Assembly (NCBI GenBank): GCA_009363175.1
Contig: CP045205.1
Coordinates: forward strand, 2,170,001-2,234,000
From: Citrobacter telavivensis
GTDB lineage: Bacteria; Pseudomonadota; Gammaproteobacteria; Enterobacterales; Enterobacteriaceae
Reading direction: 5' to 3'
DNA: 64,000 nt
The notes under the pieces were generated by a model. The model was not told the DNA's origin, searched no databases, and saw nothing but the letters and a program-made list of their open reading frames with translations. The translations under genes and the position numbers were made by a program. Every line of letters starts with the position of its first letter. The first letter of the stretch is position 1. Of this stretch, positions 33,023 to 42,624 are shown in pieces.

Positions 33023-35167
33023 TTACTGCTGCTGCTGTGAAGACTGAATCGCGGTCAGAGCGATGGTGTAGACGATATCGTCAACCAGCGCGCCACGGGA
33101 CAGGTCGTTCACCGGCTTGCGCATACCCTGCAGCATCGGCCCGATGGAGATCAGGTCGGCTGAACGCTGTACCGCTTTGTAGGTGGTGTTACCGGTGTTC
33201 AGATCCGGGAAGATGAACACGGTAGCGCGACCGGCAACCGGAGAGTTCGGCGCTTTGGATTTCGCGACATCAGCCATCACGGCGGCATCGTACTGCAGCG
33301 GACCGTCGATCATCAGGTCAGGACGTTTTTCCTGCGCCAGACGAGTCGCTTCACGCACTTTTTCTACGTCGCTACCCGCGCCAGAGGTGCCGGTGGAGTA
33401 GGAGAGCATTGCGACGCGCGGTTCGATACCAAAGGCAATTGCGGAATCGGCGGACTGGATTGCGATCTCAGCCAGCTGTTCAGCGGTCGGATCCGGGTTG
33501 ATCGCGCAGTCGCCGTAAACGTAAACCTGTTCCGGCAGCAGCATGAAGAATACGGAGGAAACCAGTGAACTGCCCGGCGCCGTTTTGATCAGCTGCAGCG
33601 GCGGACGAATAGTATTAGCCGTGGTGTGAACGGCACCGGATACCAGACCGTCAACTTCGTCTTGTTCCAGCATCAGCGTACCGAGAACCACGTTGTCTTC
33701 CAGCTGTTCGCGGGCAACGGTTTCGGTCATGCCTTTGCTCTTACGCAGTTCAACCAGACGTGCGACATAGCTATCGCGGACCACTTCCGGATCAACGATT
33801 TCGATGCCAGCGCCGAGTTCAACGCCCTGAGACGCCGCAACGCGGTTGATCTCTTCCGGATTACCCAGCAGCACGCAGGTTGCGATACCACGTTCAGCAC
33901 AAATGGCTGCCGCTTTCACGGTACGCGGTTCGTCGCCTTCCGGCAGCACAACACGTTTACCGGCTTTACGCGCCAGTTCGGTCAACTGATAGCGGAAAGC
34001 TGGCGGAGACAGACGACGGCTACGCTCAGAGGTCGCGGTCAGAGACTCGATCCAGTCAGCGTTGATGTAGTTCGCCACGTACTCCTGAACTTTCTCGATA
34101 CGTGCGTGATCGTCAACCGGCACTTCCAGGTTGAAGCTCTGCAGGCTCAGAGAGGTCTGCCAGGTATTGGTGTTCACCATGAATACCGGCAGGCCGGTCG
34201 CGAAAGCGCGTTCGCACAGTTTAGAGATGCGCGCGTCCATTTCGTAACCACCGGTCAGCAGCAGGGCGCCGATTTCTACGCCGTTCATCGCGGCCAGACA
34301 AGCGGCAACCAGCACGTCCGGACGGTCAGCGGAGGTGACCAGCAGGGAACCGGCACGGAAGTGTTCCAGCATGTGCGGAATGCTGCGCGCACAGAAGGTG
34401 ACAGACTTCACGCGACGCGTGTTGATGTCGCCTTCGTTAACGATGGTGGCATTCAGGTGACGCGCCATGTCGATAGCACGGGTAGCGATCAGATCAAAGC
34501 TCCACGGCACTGCGCCGAGAACCGGCATCGGGCTGCTTGCGGTGAGCTGCGCCGGATCAACTTTCACGACCTGCGCTTTGGAAGAGTCGTCGAAAATCTC
34601 GGACAGATCCGGGCGAGTACGACCCTGTTCATCAACCGGGGCGTTCAGTTTGTTAACGATAACGCCGGTGATGTTGGTATTTTTTGTGCCGCCGAAGCTG
34701 CTGCGAGTCAGTTCAATACGCTCGTTCAGCTGTTCTGGCGTATCGGTGCCCTGAGACATCACGAAGACGATTTCTGCATTCAGCGTTTTAGCGATTTCGT
34801 AGTTCAGAGACTGCGCAAACTGGTGTTTACGGGTTGGGACCAGGCCTTCAACCAGTACCACTTCTGCGTCTTTGGTGTTCGCGTGGTAGTTCGCGATGAT
34901 CTCTTCCATCAGCACATCTTTCTGATTGCTGGACAGCAGAGACTCAACGTGGCTCATCTTCAGCGGTTCAGCCGCTGTGACAGAGGAGTTTGCACGAACG
35001 ATAGCGGTGGTCTGGTCTGGCGCATCGCCACCGGCGCGTGGCTGGGCGATTGGCTTAAAGACACTCAGACGAACGCCTTTGCGTTCCATAGCGCGGATGA
35101 CGCCGAGGCTGACGCTGGTCAGGCCGACGCTGGTTCCGGTAGGGATCAGCATAATAATACGGGACAC
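33023..35167 (-). CDS. pta: Phosphate acetyltransferase Pta
   Basis: 714 residues, the long enterobacterial type. It turns acetyl-CoA and phosphate into acetyl phosphate and CoA. Three parts: an N-terminal P-loop-like domain (MSRIIMLIPTGTSVGLTSVSLG), a central DRTGG domain (about 215-330), and the C-terminal catalytic PTA_PTB domain from about 390 (KRVVLPEGDEPRTVKAAAIC, then ALVDDIVYTIALTAIQSS near the end). The N-terminal part is regulatory in E. coli (NADH, pyruvate). It starts 74 bases after ackA and is followed by a terminator. Confidence 0.98.
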   Translation of the reverse strand: MSRIIMLIPTGTSVGLTSVSLGVIRAMERKGVRLSVFKPIAQPRAGGDAPDQTTAIVRANSSVTAAEPLKMSHVESLLSSNQKDVLMEEIIANYHANTKDAEVVLVEGLVPTRKHQFAQSLNYEIAKTLNAEIVFVMSQGTDTPEQLNERIELTRSSFGGTKNTNITGVIVNKLNAPVDEQGRTRPDLSEIFDDSSKAQVVKVDPAQLTASSPMPVLGAVPWSFDLIATRAIDMARHLNATIVNEGDINTRRVKSVTFCARSIPHMLEHFRAGSLLVTSADRPDVLVAACLAAMNGVEIGALLLTGGYEMDARISKLCERAFATGLPVFMVNTNTWQTSLSLQSFNLEVPVDDHARIEKVQEYVANYINADWIESLTATSERSRRLSPPAFRYQLTELARKAGKRVVLPEGDEPRTVKAAAICAERGIATCVLLGNPEEINRVAASQGVELGAGIEIVDPEVVRDSYVARLVELRKSKGMTETVAREQLEDNVVLGTLMLEQDEVDGLVSGAVHTTANTIRPPLQLIKTAPGSSLVSSVFFMLLPEQVYVYGDCAINPDPTAEQLAEIAIQSADSAIAFGIEPRVAMLSYSTGTSGAGSDVEKVREATRLAQEKRPDLMIDGPLQYDAAVMADVAKSKAPNSPVAGRATVFIFPDLNTGNTTYKAVQRSADLISIGPMLQGMRKPVNDLSRGALVDDIVYTIALTAIQSSQQQQ

Positions 35168-35241
35168 GGTTTATCCTCTTTCGTTACCGCCCGTTGGGCG
35201 GGTTACAAAACAGCACCGCCAGCTTAGCTGGCGGTGTGAAA

Positions 35242-36444
35242 TCAGGCAGTCAGACGGCACGCGTCTTGCGCGATAACCAGTTCTTCGTTGGTTGGGATCA
35301 CCACCGCAGGACGGGTACCTTCCTTGTTGATGAAACCAGACTTGCCGAAACGCGCAGCCAGGTTACGTTCATGATCAACTTCAAAGCCCAGCACGCCCAG
35401 TTTACCCAGAGACAGCTCGCGAACCATGGCCGCGTTCTCACCAATACCGCCGGTGAAGACAACCGCGTCCAGACGACCGTCCATCAGCGCCGTGTAGGAA
35501 CCGATGTACTTCGCCAGACGGTGGCAGTAAACGTCCATTGCACGTTTCGCGTCTTCTTTGGTGGTGTAGTTGTCTTCAACGTAACGGCAGTCGCTGGTGA
35601 CTTCGGTCAGACCCAGCAGGCCAGACTCTTTGGTCAGCATTTTGTTGATCTGATCAACGCTCATGCCCAGCGTGTCGTGCAGGTGGAAAATGATTGCCGG
35701 GTCGATATCACCAGAACGGGTACCCATTACCAGACCTTCCAGCGGGGTCAGACCCATAGAGGTATCAACACATTTACCGTTGCGGATAGCCGAAACAGAA
35801 CCACCGTTGCCCAAGTGGCAAGTGATGATGTTCAGTTCGTCTACCGGTTTGTTCAGCATTTTTGCCGCTTCCTGAGTGACGAAGAAGTGGCTGGTACCGT
35901 GCGCGCCATAACGACGAACGCCGTGTTCTTTGTACAGGCTGTACGGCAGGGCATAGAGGTAAGACTCTTCCGGCATAGTCTGATGGAACGCGGTGTCAAA
36001 CACAGCTACGTTTTTGTCTTTTAACTGCGGGAAGGATTTCAGCGCTTCTGCGATCCCGATCAGGTGAGCCGGGTTGTGCAGCGGTGCGAAAGAGGCAGAA
36101 TCTTTGATGCCCTGAATAACAGAGTCATCGATAACCACGGAGCTGGTATACTTCTCGCCGCCGTGTACGATACGGTGACCGATTGCAGTCAACTGCGCAG
36201 ACAGTTCTGGTTTTTGTGCCAGAATAGTATTAACGATAAAGTTCAGCGCTTCACTGTGAGCGGCGCCTGCACCTAAAGCCGCTTCTTGTTTACCGCCGTC
36301 CATTTTCCATTTGATACGTGCTTCTGGGAGATGGAAACATTCGGCTAAACCAGAAAGGTACTCTTCACCGTTAACTGCATCGATGATTGCAAATTTCAGT
36401 GAGGAGCTACCGCAGTTCAGAACCAGTACTAACTTACTCGACAT
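35242..36444 (-). CDS. ackA: Acetate kinase AckA
   Basis: 400 residues. It converts acetyl phosphate and ADP to acetate and ATP, and with Pta runs the overflow and anaerobic ATP pathway in both directions. ASKHA kinase motifs: LVLNCGSSSLKFAII (N-terminal phosphate loop), GHRIVHGGEKYTSSV, VFDTAFHQTMPEES, CHLGNGGSVSAI, MGTRSGDIDPAI and FTGGIGENAAMV. The acetyl phosphate level set by this pair also feeds response regulators and protein acetylation. Upstream lies a 338-bp gap shared with divergent yfbV. Confidence 0.98.
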   Translation of the reverse strand: MSSKLVLVLNCGSSSLKFAIIDAVNGEEYLSGLAECFHLPEARIKWKMDGGKQEAALGAGAAHSEALNFIVNTILAQKPELSAQLTAIGHRIVHGGEKYTSSVVIDDSVIQGIKDSASFAPLHNPAHLIGIAEALKSFPQLKDKNVAVFDTAFHQTMPEESYLYALPYSLYKEHGVRRYGAHGTSHFFVTQEAAKMLNKPVDELNIITCHLGNGGSVSAIRNGKCVDTSMGLTPLEGLVMGTRSGDIDPAIIFHLHDTLGMSVDQINKMLTKESGLLGLTEVTSDCRYVEDNYTTKEDAKRAMDVYCHRLAKYIGSYTALMDGRLDAVVFTGGIGENAAMVRELSLGKLGVLGFEVDHERNLAARFGKSGFINKEGTRPAVVIPTNEELVIAQDACRLTA

Positions 36445-36782
36445 GGAAGTACCTATTATTGATACGTGGCTAAAAAAACGTCAGGGAGCCATAGAGCGTA
36501 GCGCAGTGTGACGCTGACATTTATGATTAACATCATGCCAGTTGTCTTTTTTGGCATGATGGAAGAAATACCTTTGAGTCTATGCCATTTTGCGTATTTT
36601 TCAGCCAATGGCATACTATATGTAAATTTGACGACTCAATGATTTTGGACTACAGGCCATTTACAGGCCGCTACAGGATACCCGATAGTGGGTATCAATG
36701 ACAAAATGTTTTGAACGTTGTCCCGCATAGTTGTTGTTTTGCACAAATATTTGAATTTTTATATGTGAAGTTGAGGTAAGCC
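36445..36782. promoter_or_regulatory. Divergent promoter region of ackA and yfbV
   Basis: 338 bases without a convincing ORF. It contains a perfect 10-bp inverted repeat CATCATGCCA (36531-36540) / TGGCATGATG (36552-36561) and two further ATGCCA/TGGCAT half-sites at 36582-36612. The yfbV start is preceded by GTTGAGGTAAG. The spacing of the repeat would suit an operator or an mRNA hairpin in the ackA leader; I cannot name the regulator. Confidence 0.5.
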
Positions 36783-37238
36783 ATGTCGACGCCGGATCAT
36801 CGCTCCGTAAATTTTTTTAGCCTTTTTCGTCGGGGGCAACATTACTCAAAGACGTGGCCAATGGAAAAGCGCCTTGCACCCGTCTTTGTTGAGAATCGCG
36901 TGATACGGATGACGCGTTACGCGATCCGCTTTATGCCGCCGATCGCCATCTTTACCCTGTGCTGGCAGATAGCACTGGGCGGCCAGTTAGGGCCTGCCGT
37001 CGCCACCGCGTTGTTCGCGCTCAGCCTGCCGATGCAGGGGCTGTGGTGGTTAGGAAAACGTTCCGTCACGCCACTGCCGCCCTCTATTCTGAACTGGTTT
37101 TATGAAGTCAGAGGCAAATTACAGGAAGCAGGGCAAGCGCTCTCCCCGGTTGAAGGAAAGCCGGATTACCAGGCGTTAGCTGACACGCTTAAGCGTGCCT
37201 TCAAACAACTCGATAAAACTTTCCTTGATGATTTGTAA
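36783..37238 (+). CDS. yfbV: YfbV, UPF0208 membrane protein
   Basis: 151 residues, as in E. coli. Two hydrophobic segments (about 46-64 and 68-90) suggest an inner-membrane protein with both ends in the cytoplasm. E. coli YfbV has been reported to limit spread of the Ter macrodomain organisation and to affect acetate metabolism genes nearby; neither follows from the sequence. Terminator downstream. Divergent from ackA. Confidence 0.92.
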   Translation: MSTPDHRSVNFFSLFRRGQHYSKTWPMEKRLAPVFVENRVIRMTRYAIRFMPPIAIFTLCWQIALGGQLGPAVATALFALSLPMQGLWWLGKRSVTPLPPSILNWFYEVRGKLQEAGQALSPVEGKPDYQALADTLKRAFKQLDKTFLDDL

Positions 37239-37260
37239 TTGACCCCGGATTACGCATATA

Positions 37261-37290
37261 AAAGAAGGCATATTGATGCCTTCTTTTTTT
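37261..37290 (+). terminator. Rho-independent terminator after yfbV
   Basis: Perfect 11-bp stem AAAGAAGGCAT (37261-37271) / ATGCCTTCTTT (37276-37286), four-base loop, and a run of T after it. Confidence 0.93.
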
Positions 37291-37330
37291 TCACTTTTTT
37301 CACCGTAGTAGAGTGATACAGGAGTCCCAA

Positions 37331-37825
37331 ATGGAAATGACCAACGCTCAACGTCTTATTTTGTCTAATCAATACAAAATGATGACTATGCTCGATCCGA
37401 CTAACGCCGAGCGCTATCGTCGTCTGCAGACGATTATTGAACGCGGTTACGGTCTGCAAATGCGCGAACTGGATCGGGAATTTGGCGAGCTGAAAGAGGA
37501 AACCTGTCGTACGGTTATCGACATCATGGAGATGTATCATGCCCTGCACGTCTCATGGGCCAATCTGAAAGATGCGCAAAGTATTGATGAGCGTCGGGTG
37601 ACTTTCCTGGGTTTTGATGCCGCAACGGAAGCGCGCTACCTCGGCTACGTTCGCTTTATGGTGAATGTGGAAGGCCGTTACACCCATTTTGATGCCGGCA
37701 CACACGGTTTCAACGCCCAGACCCCTATGTGGGAAAAATATCAGCGGATGTTAAGCGCATGGCATGCCTGCCCGCGTCAGTACCATTTGAGCGCCAACGA
37801 AATCAACCAAATCATCAATGCCTGA
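37331..37825 (+). CDS. yfbU: YfbU family protein
   Basis: 164 residues, as in E. coli. Soluble, helical YfbU family (UPF0304); function not established, though E. coli overexpression has been tied to growth arrest. I start at ATG 37331 (MEMTNAQRL), the family start; the frame is open six codons further upstream. Conserved blocks include RERGYGLQMRELDREFGELK-like helix, RRVTFLGFDAATEARYLGYVRFM and NAQTPMWEKYQRML. Its stop lies ten bases before the GTG of the phosphatase gene. Confidence 0.93.
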   Translation: MEMTNAQRLILSNQYKMMTMLDPTNAERYRRLQTIIERGYGLQMRELDREFGELKEETCRTVIDIMEMYHALHVSWANLKDAQSIDERRVTFLGFDAATEARYLGYVRFMVNVEGRYTHFDAGTHGFNAQTPMWEKYQRMLSAWHACPRQYHLSANEINQIINA

Positions 37826-37835
37826 GGAGGTGAAC

Positions 37836-38495
37836 GTGCAGTGCAAAGGCTTTCTGTTTGACCTGGATGGAACTCTGGTTGACTCTTTACCCGCAGTGGA
37901 ACGCGCATGGTGTAACTGGGCCGATCGTTTTGGGTTGACGCATGACGACGTATTGAGTTTTGTTCATGGCAAGCAGGCGATCACCTCTTTGCGTCACTTT
38001 ATGGCGGGCAAACCTGAGGCGGAGATCGCCGCTGAATTTACGCGTCTGGAGCGAATTGAAGCGACAGAAACGGCGGGCATCACTGCGCTGCCCGGTGCGG
38101 TTGCACTGCTCAACCATCTGAACAAGGCCGGGATTCCGTGGGCGATTGTGACCTCCGGGTCAATGCCGGTTGCTCGTGCGCGTCATCAGGTGGCCAATCT
38201 GCCGGCACCGGAGGTTTTCGTTACCGCTGAGCGGGTCAAACGCGGTAAGCCTGAACCGGATGCCTACCTGTTGGGGGCGCAGTTGCTGGGGTTAGCGCCG
38301 CACGAATGCGTGGTGGTGGAAGATGCTCCTGCAGGTGTGCTCTCGGGATTGGCTGCAGGTTGCCATGTTATCGCGGTAAATGCCCCGGCGGACACGCCGC
38401 GTCTGGATGAGGTCGATTTCGCGCTGACCAGTCTGGAGCAGCTTTCGGTGACCAAACAACCGAACGGTGATGTGGTCGTATTAAGAAATACCTGA
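37836..38495 (+). CDS. hxpA: HAD-family hexitol/sugar phosphatase HxpA (YfbT)
   Basis: 219 residues. In E. coli this HAD phosphatase acts on sugar phosphates such as fructose 1-phosphate and glucose 6-phosphate, and hexitol phosphates. Motif I FDLDGTLVDS gives the nucleophile and general acid Asp; motif II is IVTSGSMP, motif III RVKRGKPEPDAY (Lys) and motif IV VVVEDAPAG. I start at GTG 37836, which has AGGAGGTG at an ideal distance and fits the E. coli start; an ATG at 37818 overlaps yfbU. Followed by a terminator. Confidence 0.93.
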   Translation: MQCKGFLFDLDGTLVDSLPAVERAWCNWADRFGLTHDDVLSFVHGKQAITSLRHFMAGKPEAEIAAEFTRLERIEATETAGITALPGAVALLNHLNKAGIPWAIVTSGSMPVARARHQVANLPAPEVFVTAERVKRGKPEPDAYLLGAQLLGLAPHECVVVEDAPAGVLSGLAAGCHVIAVNAPADTPRLDEVDFALTSLEQLSVTKQPNGDVVVLRNT

Positions 38496-38504
38496 TCATG
38501 ATTT

Positions 38505-38529
38505 AGCCCCGATTTGTCGGGGCTTTTTT
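38505..38529 (+). terminator. Rho-independent terminator after hxpA
   Basis: Stem AGCCCCGA (38505-38512) / TCGGGGCT (38517-38524), TTTG loop, T run. Confidence 0.93.
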
Positions 38530-38571
38530 ATGGCAGAATCACTCCATCTTCTCATCTGACAAGGATAGGTT

Positions 38572-40404
38572 GTGAACGGTGAATTGATCTGGGTTCTCTC
38601 GCTGTTGGCGATTGCCGTTATTTTGTTTGCGACGGGCAGAGTGCGTATGGACGCGGTAGCTCTGTTGGTCATCGTAGCCTTTGTTCTGAGTGGAACATTG
38701 AGTCTTACCGAAGCCTTTTCTGGCTTCAGCGACCCTAACGTGGTGTTGATTGCCGCGCTGTTTATCATCGGCGACGGACTGGTGCGTACCGGTGTGGCGA
38801 CCGTCATGGGCACCTGGCTGGTGAAAATGGCGGGCAGTAGCGAAGTTAAGATGCTGGTCCTGCTGATGCTGACCGTTGCCGGACTGGGCGCGTTTATGAG
38901 TTCAACTGGTGTTGTCGCTATCTTTATCCCCGTGGTACTCAGCGTCTCGATGCGTATGCAAACCTCGCCATCGCGCCTGATGATGCCACTGAGTTTCGCA
39001 GGGCTTATCAGCGGCATGATGACGCTGGTGGCCACCCCGCCAAACCTGGTGGTTAACAGTGAATTGCTGCGTGAAGGCCATGCTGGTTTCAGTTTCTTCA
39101 GCGTTACACCTATCGGTCTGGTCGTGCTGGTGCTGGGCATTATCTATATGCTGCTGATGCGTTTTATGCTCAAAGGCGACAATCCGCAACAGCAACGGGA
39201 TGGCTGGAAGCGTCGTACCTTCCGCGATTTGATCAAAGAATATCGCCTGACCGGGCGTGCGCGTCGACTGGCGATTCGTCCGGGGTCGCCGATGATCGGT
39301 CAGCGCCTCGACGATCTCAAACTGCGCGAGCGCTATGGCGCCAACGTGATCGGTGTTGAACGCTGGCGGCGTTTTCGGCGGGTGATTGTGAATGTGAACG
39401 GGGTTTCGGAGTTTCGCGCCCGCGACGTATTGTTGATTGATATGTCTGCCGCCGATGTCGATCTCCGTGAATTCTGTAGCGAGCAATTGCTGGAGCCGAT
39501 GGTGCTGCGCGGGGAATATTTCTCCGATCAGGCGCTGGATGTGGGAATGGCGGAAATTTCGCTGATCCCGGAATCGGAGCTGATTGGCAAGTCGGTGCGG
39601 GAAATTGGTTTTCGTACCCGTTACGGGCTGAACGTGGTTGGTCTGAAACGCGACGGCGTGGCGATCGAGGGCTCGCTTGCCGATGAGCCGCTGCTGATGG
39701 GCGATATCATCCTGGTCGTCGGTAACTGGAAGCTGATCGGTATGCTGGCGAAGCAGGGGCGAGATTTTGTTGCGCTTAACCTGCCGGAAGAGGTGAGCGA
39801 GGCTTCACCTGCGCACAGCCAGGCCCCGCACGCTATTTTCTGTCTGGTTCTGATGGTCGCGCTGATGCTGACCGACGAAATTCCTAATACCGTTGCGGCA
39901 ATTGTTGCCTGTCTGCTGATGGGGAAATTCCGCTGCATTGACGCCGAAAGCGCGTACAAAGCGATTCACTGGCCAAGTATCATTTTGATCGTCGGCATGA
40001 TGCCTTTTGCGCTGGCGTTGCAAAAGACCGGCGGTGTGGATCTGGCGGTGAAAGGGTTGATGGACGTCGGCGGCGGCTATGGGCCGTACATGATGTTGGG
40101 TTGTTTGTTTGTGCTGTGTGCGACCATTGGCCTGTTTATCTCAAATACCGCAACGGCGGTATTAATGGCGCCGATTGCCCTGGCGGCGGCGAAATCGATG
40201 GGCGTTTCCCCTTATCCATTTGCGATGGTGATTGCGATGGCGGCGTCAGCGGCCTTTATGACGCCGGTTTCATCACCGGTCAACACGCTGGTGTTAGGGC
40301 CGGGGAATTACAGCTTTAGCGATTTTTTGAAGCTGGGCGTTCCGTTCACCCTCATCGTGATGGCGGTATGCGTGGTGATGATCCCAATGTTGTTCCCGTT
40401 TTAA
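38572..40404 (+). CDS. yfbS: YfbS, DASS-type anion transporter with two RCK_C domains
   Basis: 610 residues, as in E. coli. The two membrane halves (about 1-210 and 400-610) surround two TrkA_C/RCK_C domains (about 220-300 and 305-385: RLAIRPGSPMIGQRLDDLKL and SLIPESELIGKSVREIGF). The DASS signature SSTGVVAIFIPVVLSVS and its counterpart ISNTATAVLMAPIALAAA near 525 are present. Related proteins move dicarboxylates, sulfate or other anions, often with Na+; the substrate is unknown. The start is GTG with AAGGATAGG upstream. Confidence 0.93.
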   Translation: MNGELIWVLSLLAIAVILFATGRVRMDAVALLVIVAFVLSGTLSLTEAFSGFSDPNVVLIAALFIIGDGLVRTGVATVMGTWLVKMAGSSEVKMLVLLMLTVAGLGAFMSSTGVVAIFIPVVLSVSMRMQTSPSRLMMPLSFAGLISGMMTLVATPPNLVVNSELLREGHAGFSFFSVTPIGLVVLVLGIIYMLLMRFMLKGDNPQQQRDGWKRRTFRDLIKEYRLTGRARRLAIRPGSPMIGQRLDDLKLRERYGANVIGVERWRRFRRVIVNVNGVSEFRARDVLLIDMSAADVDLREFCSEQLLEPMVLRGEYFSDQALDVGMAEISLIPESELIGKSVREIGFRTRYGLNVVGLKRDGVAIEGSLADEPLLMGDIILVVGNWKLIGMLAKQGRDFVALNLPEEVSEASPAHSQAPHAIFCLVLMVALMLTDEIPNTVAAIVACLLMGKFRCIDAESAYKAIHWPSIILIVGMMPFALALQKTGGVDLAVKGLMDVGGGYGPYMMLGCLFVLCATIGLFISNTATAVLMAPIALAAAKSMGVSPYPFAMVIAMAASAAFMTPVSSPVNTLVLGPGNYSFSDFLKLGVPFTLIVMAVCVVMIPMLFPF

Positions 40405-40416
40405 TATTGTGCCGCA

Positions 40417-40447
40417 TTGCCGGATGGTGCAAACGCGCATCCGGCAA
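40417..40447. repeat. REP-like hairpin between yfbS and yfbR
   Basis: Perfect inverted repeat TTGCCGGATG (40417-40426) / CATCCGGCAA (40438-40447) around an 11-base loop, between two convergent genes. Confidence 0.82.
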
Positions 40448-40451
40448 ACGA

Positions 40452-41051
40452 TTACAGCGGAGAATCCTGGCTAATTTCATCAAGAGAAAGGTGGAAGCTG
40501 GGGACAAAGACCTCCATGAAATAGTCCATCTCCGGGCTCCGGCGTGATTCCAGCGTTTTTTCCAGCCGCGTCTTCGCCAGCAGGAATTCATTATTTCCCG
40601 CCGACAACTCTTCCAGACACTTCAGATACGCACACAGCGCGTCGGCCTGTTTCACAATTGATTTTTCTTCTTCGCTATATGCATGCTCATCAATCAGCGG
40701 CGCAAAAATATCCCGCAATTCATCGGGCACCATATCGACCAGTTTCTGCTGAGCGATTTTCTCAATAGCCTTATATTCCTGGGCGATTTGCGAATTGAAA
40801 TATTTCACCGGTGTGGGCAGATCGCCGGTCAGCACTTCTGAAGCGTCGTGATACATCGCCAGTAACGCAATGCGCTCGGCATTAACCTGACCGGCAAATT
40901 TCCGGTTTTTGATTGCCGCCAGCGCATGGGCCACCATCGCGACCTGGAGGCTATGCTCAGAGACGTTTTCTGTGCGCACATTGCGCATTAAAGGCCAGCG
41001 GTTAATGAGTTTGAGGCGGGAGAGATGGGCAAAAAAATGACTCTGCTTCAT
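40452..41051 (-). CDS. yfbR: 5'-deoxynucleotidase YfbR
   Basis: 199 residues, as in E. coli. It removes phosphate from deoxyribonucleoside 5'-monophosphates with Co2+ or similar metals; it can replace a step in dCTP-to-dUMP metabolism. The HD-domain residues known from E. coli are all in place: Arg18, His33, His68 and Asp69 (MYHDASEVLTGDLPTP) and Asp137 (KQADALCAY). An expanded ERIC element lies upstream of its start. Confidence 0.96.
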   Translation of the reverse strand: MKQSHFFAHLSRLKLINRWPLMRNVRTENVSEHSLQVAMVAHALAAIKNRKFAGQVNAERIALLAMYHDASEVLTGDLPTPVKYFNSQIAQEYKAIEKIAQQKLVDMVPDELRDIFAPLIDEHAYSEEEKSIVKQADALCAYLKCLEELSAGNNEFLLAKTRLEKTLESRRSPEMDYFMEVFVPSFHLSLDEISQDSPL

Positions 41052-41118
41052 AGTGACCTTTTCATGATAACAACCTGGAGGTCATTGTGCGCAGAGAAGG
41101 CCGCCGGATGCAAATACT

Positions 41119-41149
<31 letters not shown>

Positions 41150-41154
41150 TTCGA

Positions 41155-41233
41155 GTTACTCGTCTCATCCATGAGACTCGCCCTTCCGGGCCGTCGCTCC
41201 GCGACGTTCAAATCTGTTCCTGACAGATTTGTC
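41155..41233 (+). repeat. Structured insertion copy 1 in the ERIC
   Basis: Four consecutive hairpins: GTCTCAT/ATGAGAC (41162-41177), GCCC/GGGC (41180-41191), GTCGC/GCGAC (41193-41205), AAATCTGT/ACAGATTT (41210-41230). All stems are perfect. Framed by GTTACTCG and GTC. Confidence 0.8.
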
Positions 41234-41287
41234 ATTCACCCCAGTCACTTACTCGTGTAAGCTCCTGGGGATTCATTGCGTCGCCGC

Positions 41288-41361
41288 GTTACTCGACCAA
41301 TGGTCTCGCCCCTTCGGGGCCAGCGCTTACGCTGTTCAAAAACACCTATGGTGTTTTTGTC
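41288..41361 (+). repeat. Structured insertion copy 2 in the ERIC
   Basis: The same four-hairpin plan with different stem sequences: GACC/GGTC (41295-41305), GCCCC/GGGGC (41308-41320), AGCG/CGCT (41322-41333), AAAAACACC/GGTGTTTTT (41338-41358). All stems are perfect. Shares GTTACTCG, TCGCCC, GTTCAAA and the final TTTGTC with copy 1. Confidence 0.8.
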
Positions 41362-41406
41362 CTGCAACGCGAATTATGTAGAGTATTCTGGCGGTTGATT
41401 TTCAGA

Positions 41407-42624
41407 TTACAACTGCCGATATCCCGACAGGAAACGACTAAATTTGCTCAGCGACATTTCGATATCGTCAATGCGGGGCAGGGTGACGATACGCACATGG
41501 TCTGGCCACGGCCAGTTAAACGCCGTGCCCTGAACCAGCAGGACTTTTTCCTGTAACAGGAAATCGAGCACCATTTTCTGGTCGTCGTGAATATTGAAAC
41601 GTTTGGCGTCAATTTTCGGGAACATATACAGCGCACCGCGCGGCTTCACGCAGGAGACGCCCGGAATATCGTTGATCAATTCCCAGGCGCGGTTGCGCTG
41701 CTCATACAGACGTCCACCGGGCATGATAAATTCACTGATGCTTTGGTAACCGCCCAGCGCCGTCTGAATCGCGTGCTGCGCCGGCACGTTGGCACAAAGA
41801 CGCATCGATGCCAGCATCTCCAGCCCTTCGATATAACCTTTCGCATGCTTCTTCGGACCGTTGAGAACCATCCAGCCCTGACGGAATCCGGCCACGCGAT
41901 AGGTTTTGGACAGGCCGTTAAACGTGATGGTCAGCAGGTCTGGCGCCATCGCGGCAATGGAATGGTGCTCGGCGTCGTCATACAGGATTTTATCGTAGAT
42001 CTCATCGGCAAAGATGATGAGGTTATTCTGCCGCGCGATCTCGACTATCTCCATCAACAGTTCTTTGGAATAGACCGCACCGGTCGGGTTGTTTGGGTTA
42101 ATAATGACGATCCCACGGGTACGCGGCGTGATTTTTGCGCGGATGTCGTCAAGGTCCGGGAACCAGTCGGACGACTCATCACACAGATAATGCACTGCAT
42201 TCCCACCGGAGAGCGCGACGGCCGCCGTCCACAGCGGGTAATCCGGCGCGGGCACCAGCATTTCGTCCCCACTGTTCAGCAATGCCTGCATTGCCTGCAC
42301 AATCAGTTCCGAAACGCCATTGCCGATATAGATATCTTCGACGGTGACGTCACGCATACCACGAGCCTGATAATGCTGCATGATGGCTTTACGTGCGGAA
42401 TAGAGGCCTTTCGAATCGGAATAACCCTGCGCGGTAGGCAAATTACGAATGACGTCCACCAGAATCTCATCGGGGGCATCAAAGCCAAAGGGGGCGGGGT
42501 TACCAATGTTCAGTTTCAGGACTTTATTGCCTTCTTCTTCAAGGCGTTTCGCTTCCTTCAGAACAGGACCGCGGATGTCATAACAGACGTTATCTAATTT
42601 GCTGGATTTCTCAATGGGGGACAT
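41407..42624 (-). CDS. alaA: Glutamate-pyruvate aminotransferase AlaA
   Basis: 405 residues, as in E. coli. The main alanine-forming transaminase: pyruvate plus glutamate to alanine and 2-oxoglutarate, using PLP. Class I/II aminotransferase fold. The PLP lysine is in FNGLSKTYRVAGFRQGW (about 240), with DYPLWTAAVALSGG, NPNNPTGAVYSKE and FADEIYDKILYD. The GAGGTC-like site upstream of ATG 42624 is weak. Leucine-responsive and stringent control are known in E. coli but no motif is obvious here. Confidence 0.97.
   Translation of the reverse strand: MSPIEKSSKLDNVCYDIRGPVLKEAKRLEEEGNKVLKLNIGNPAPFGFDAPDEILVDVIRNLPTAQGYSDSKGLYSARKAIMQHYQARGMRDVTVEDIYIGNGVSELIVQAMQALLNSGDEMLVPAPDYPLWTAAVALSGGNAVHYLCDESSDWFPDLDDIRAKITPRTRGIVIINPNNPTGAVYSKELLMEIVEIARQNNLIIFADEIYDKILYDDAEHHSIAAMAPDLLTITFNGLSKTYRVAGFRQGWMVLNGPKKHAKGYIEGLEMLASMRLCANVPAQHAIQTALGGYQSISEFIMPGGRLYEQRNRAWELINDIPGVSCVKPRGALYMFPKIDAKRFNIHDDQKMVLDFLLQEKVLLVQGTAFNWPWPDHVRIVTLPRIDDIEMSLSKFSRFLSGYRQL

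Noticed and set aside
33626..35227. 533-codon plus-strand frame over pta
   Set aside because: Shadow of the conserved pta gene; no ribosome site or family resemblance.
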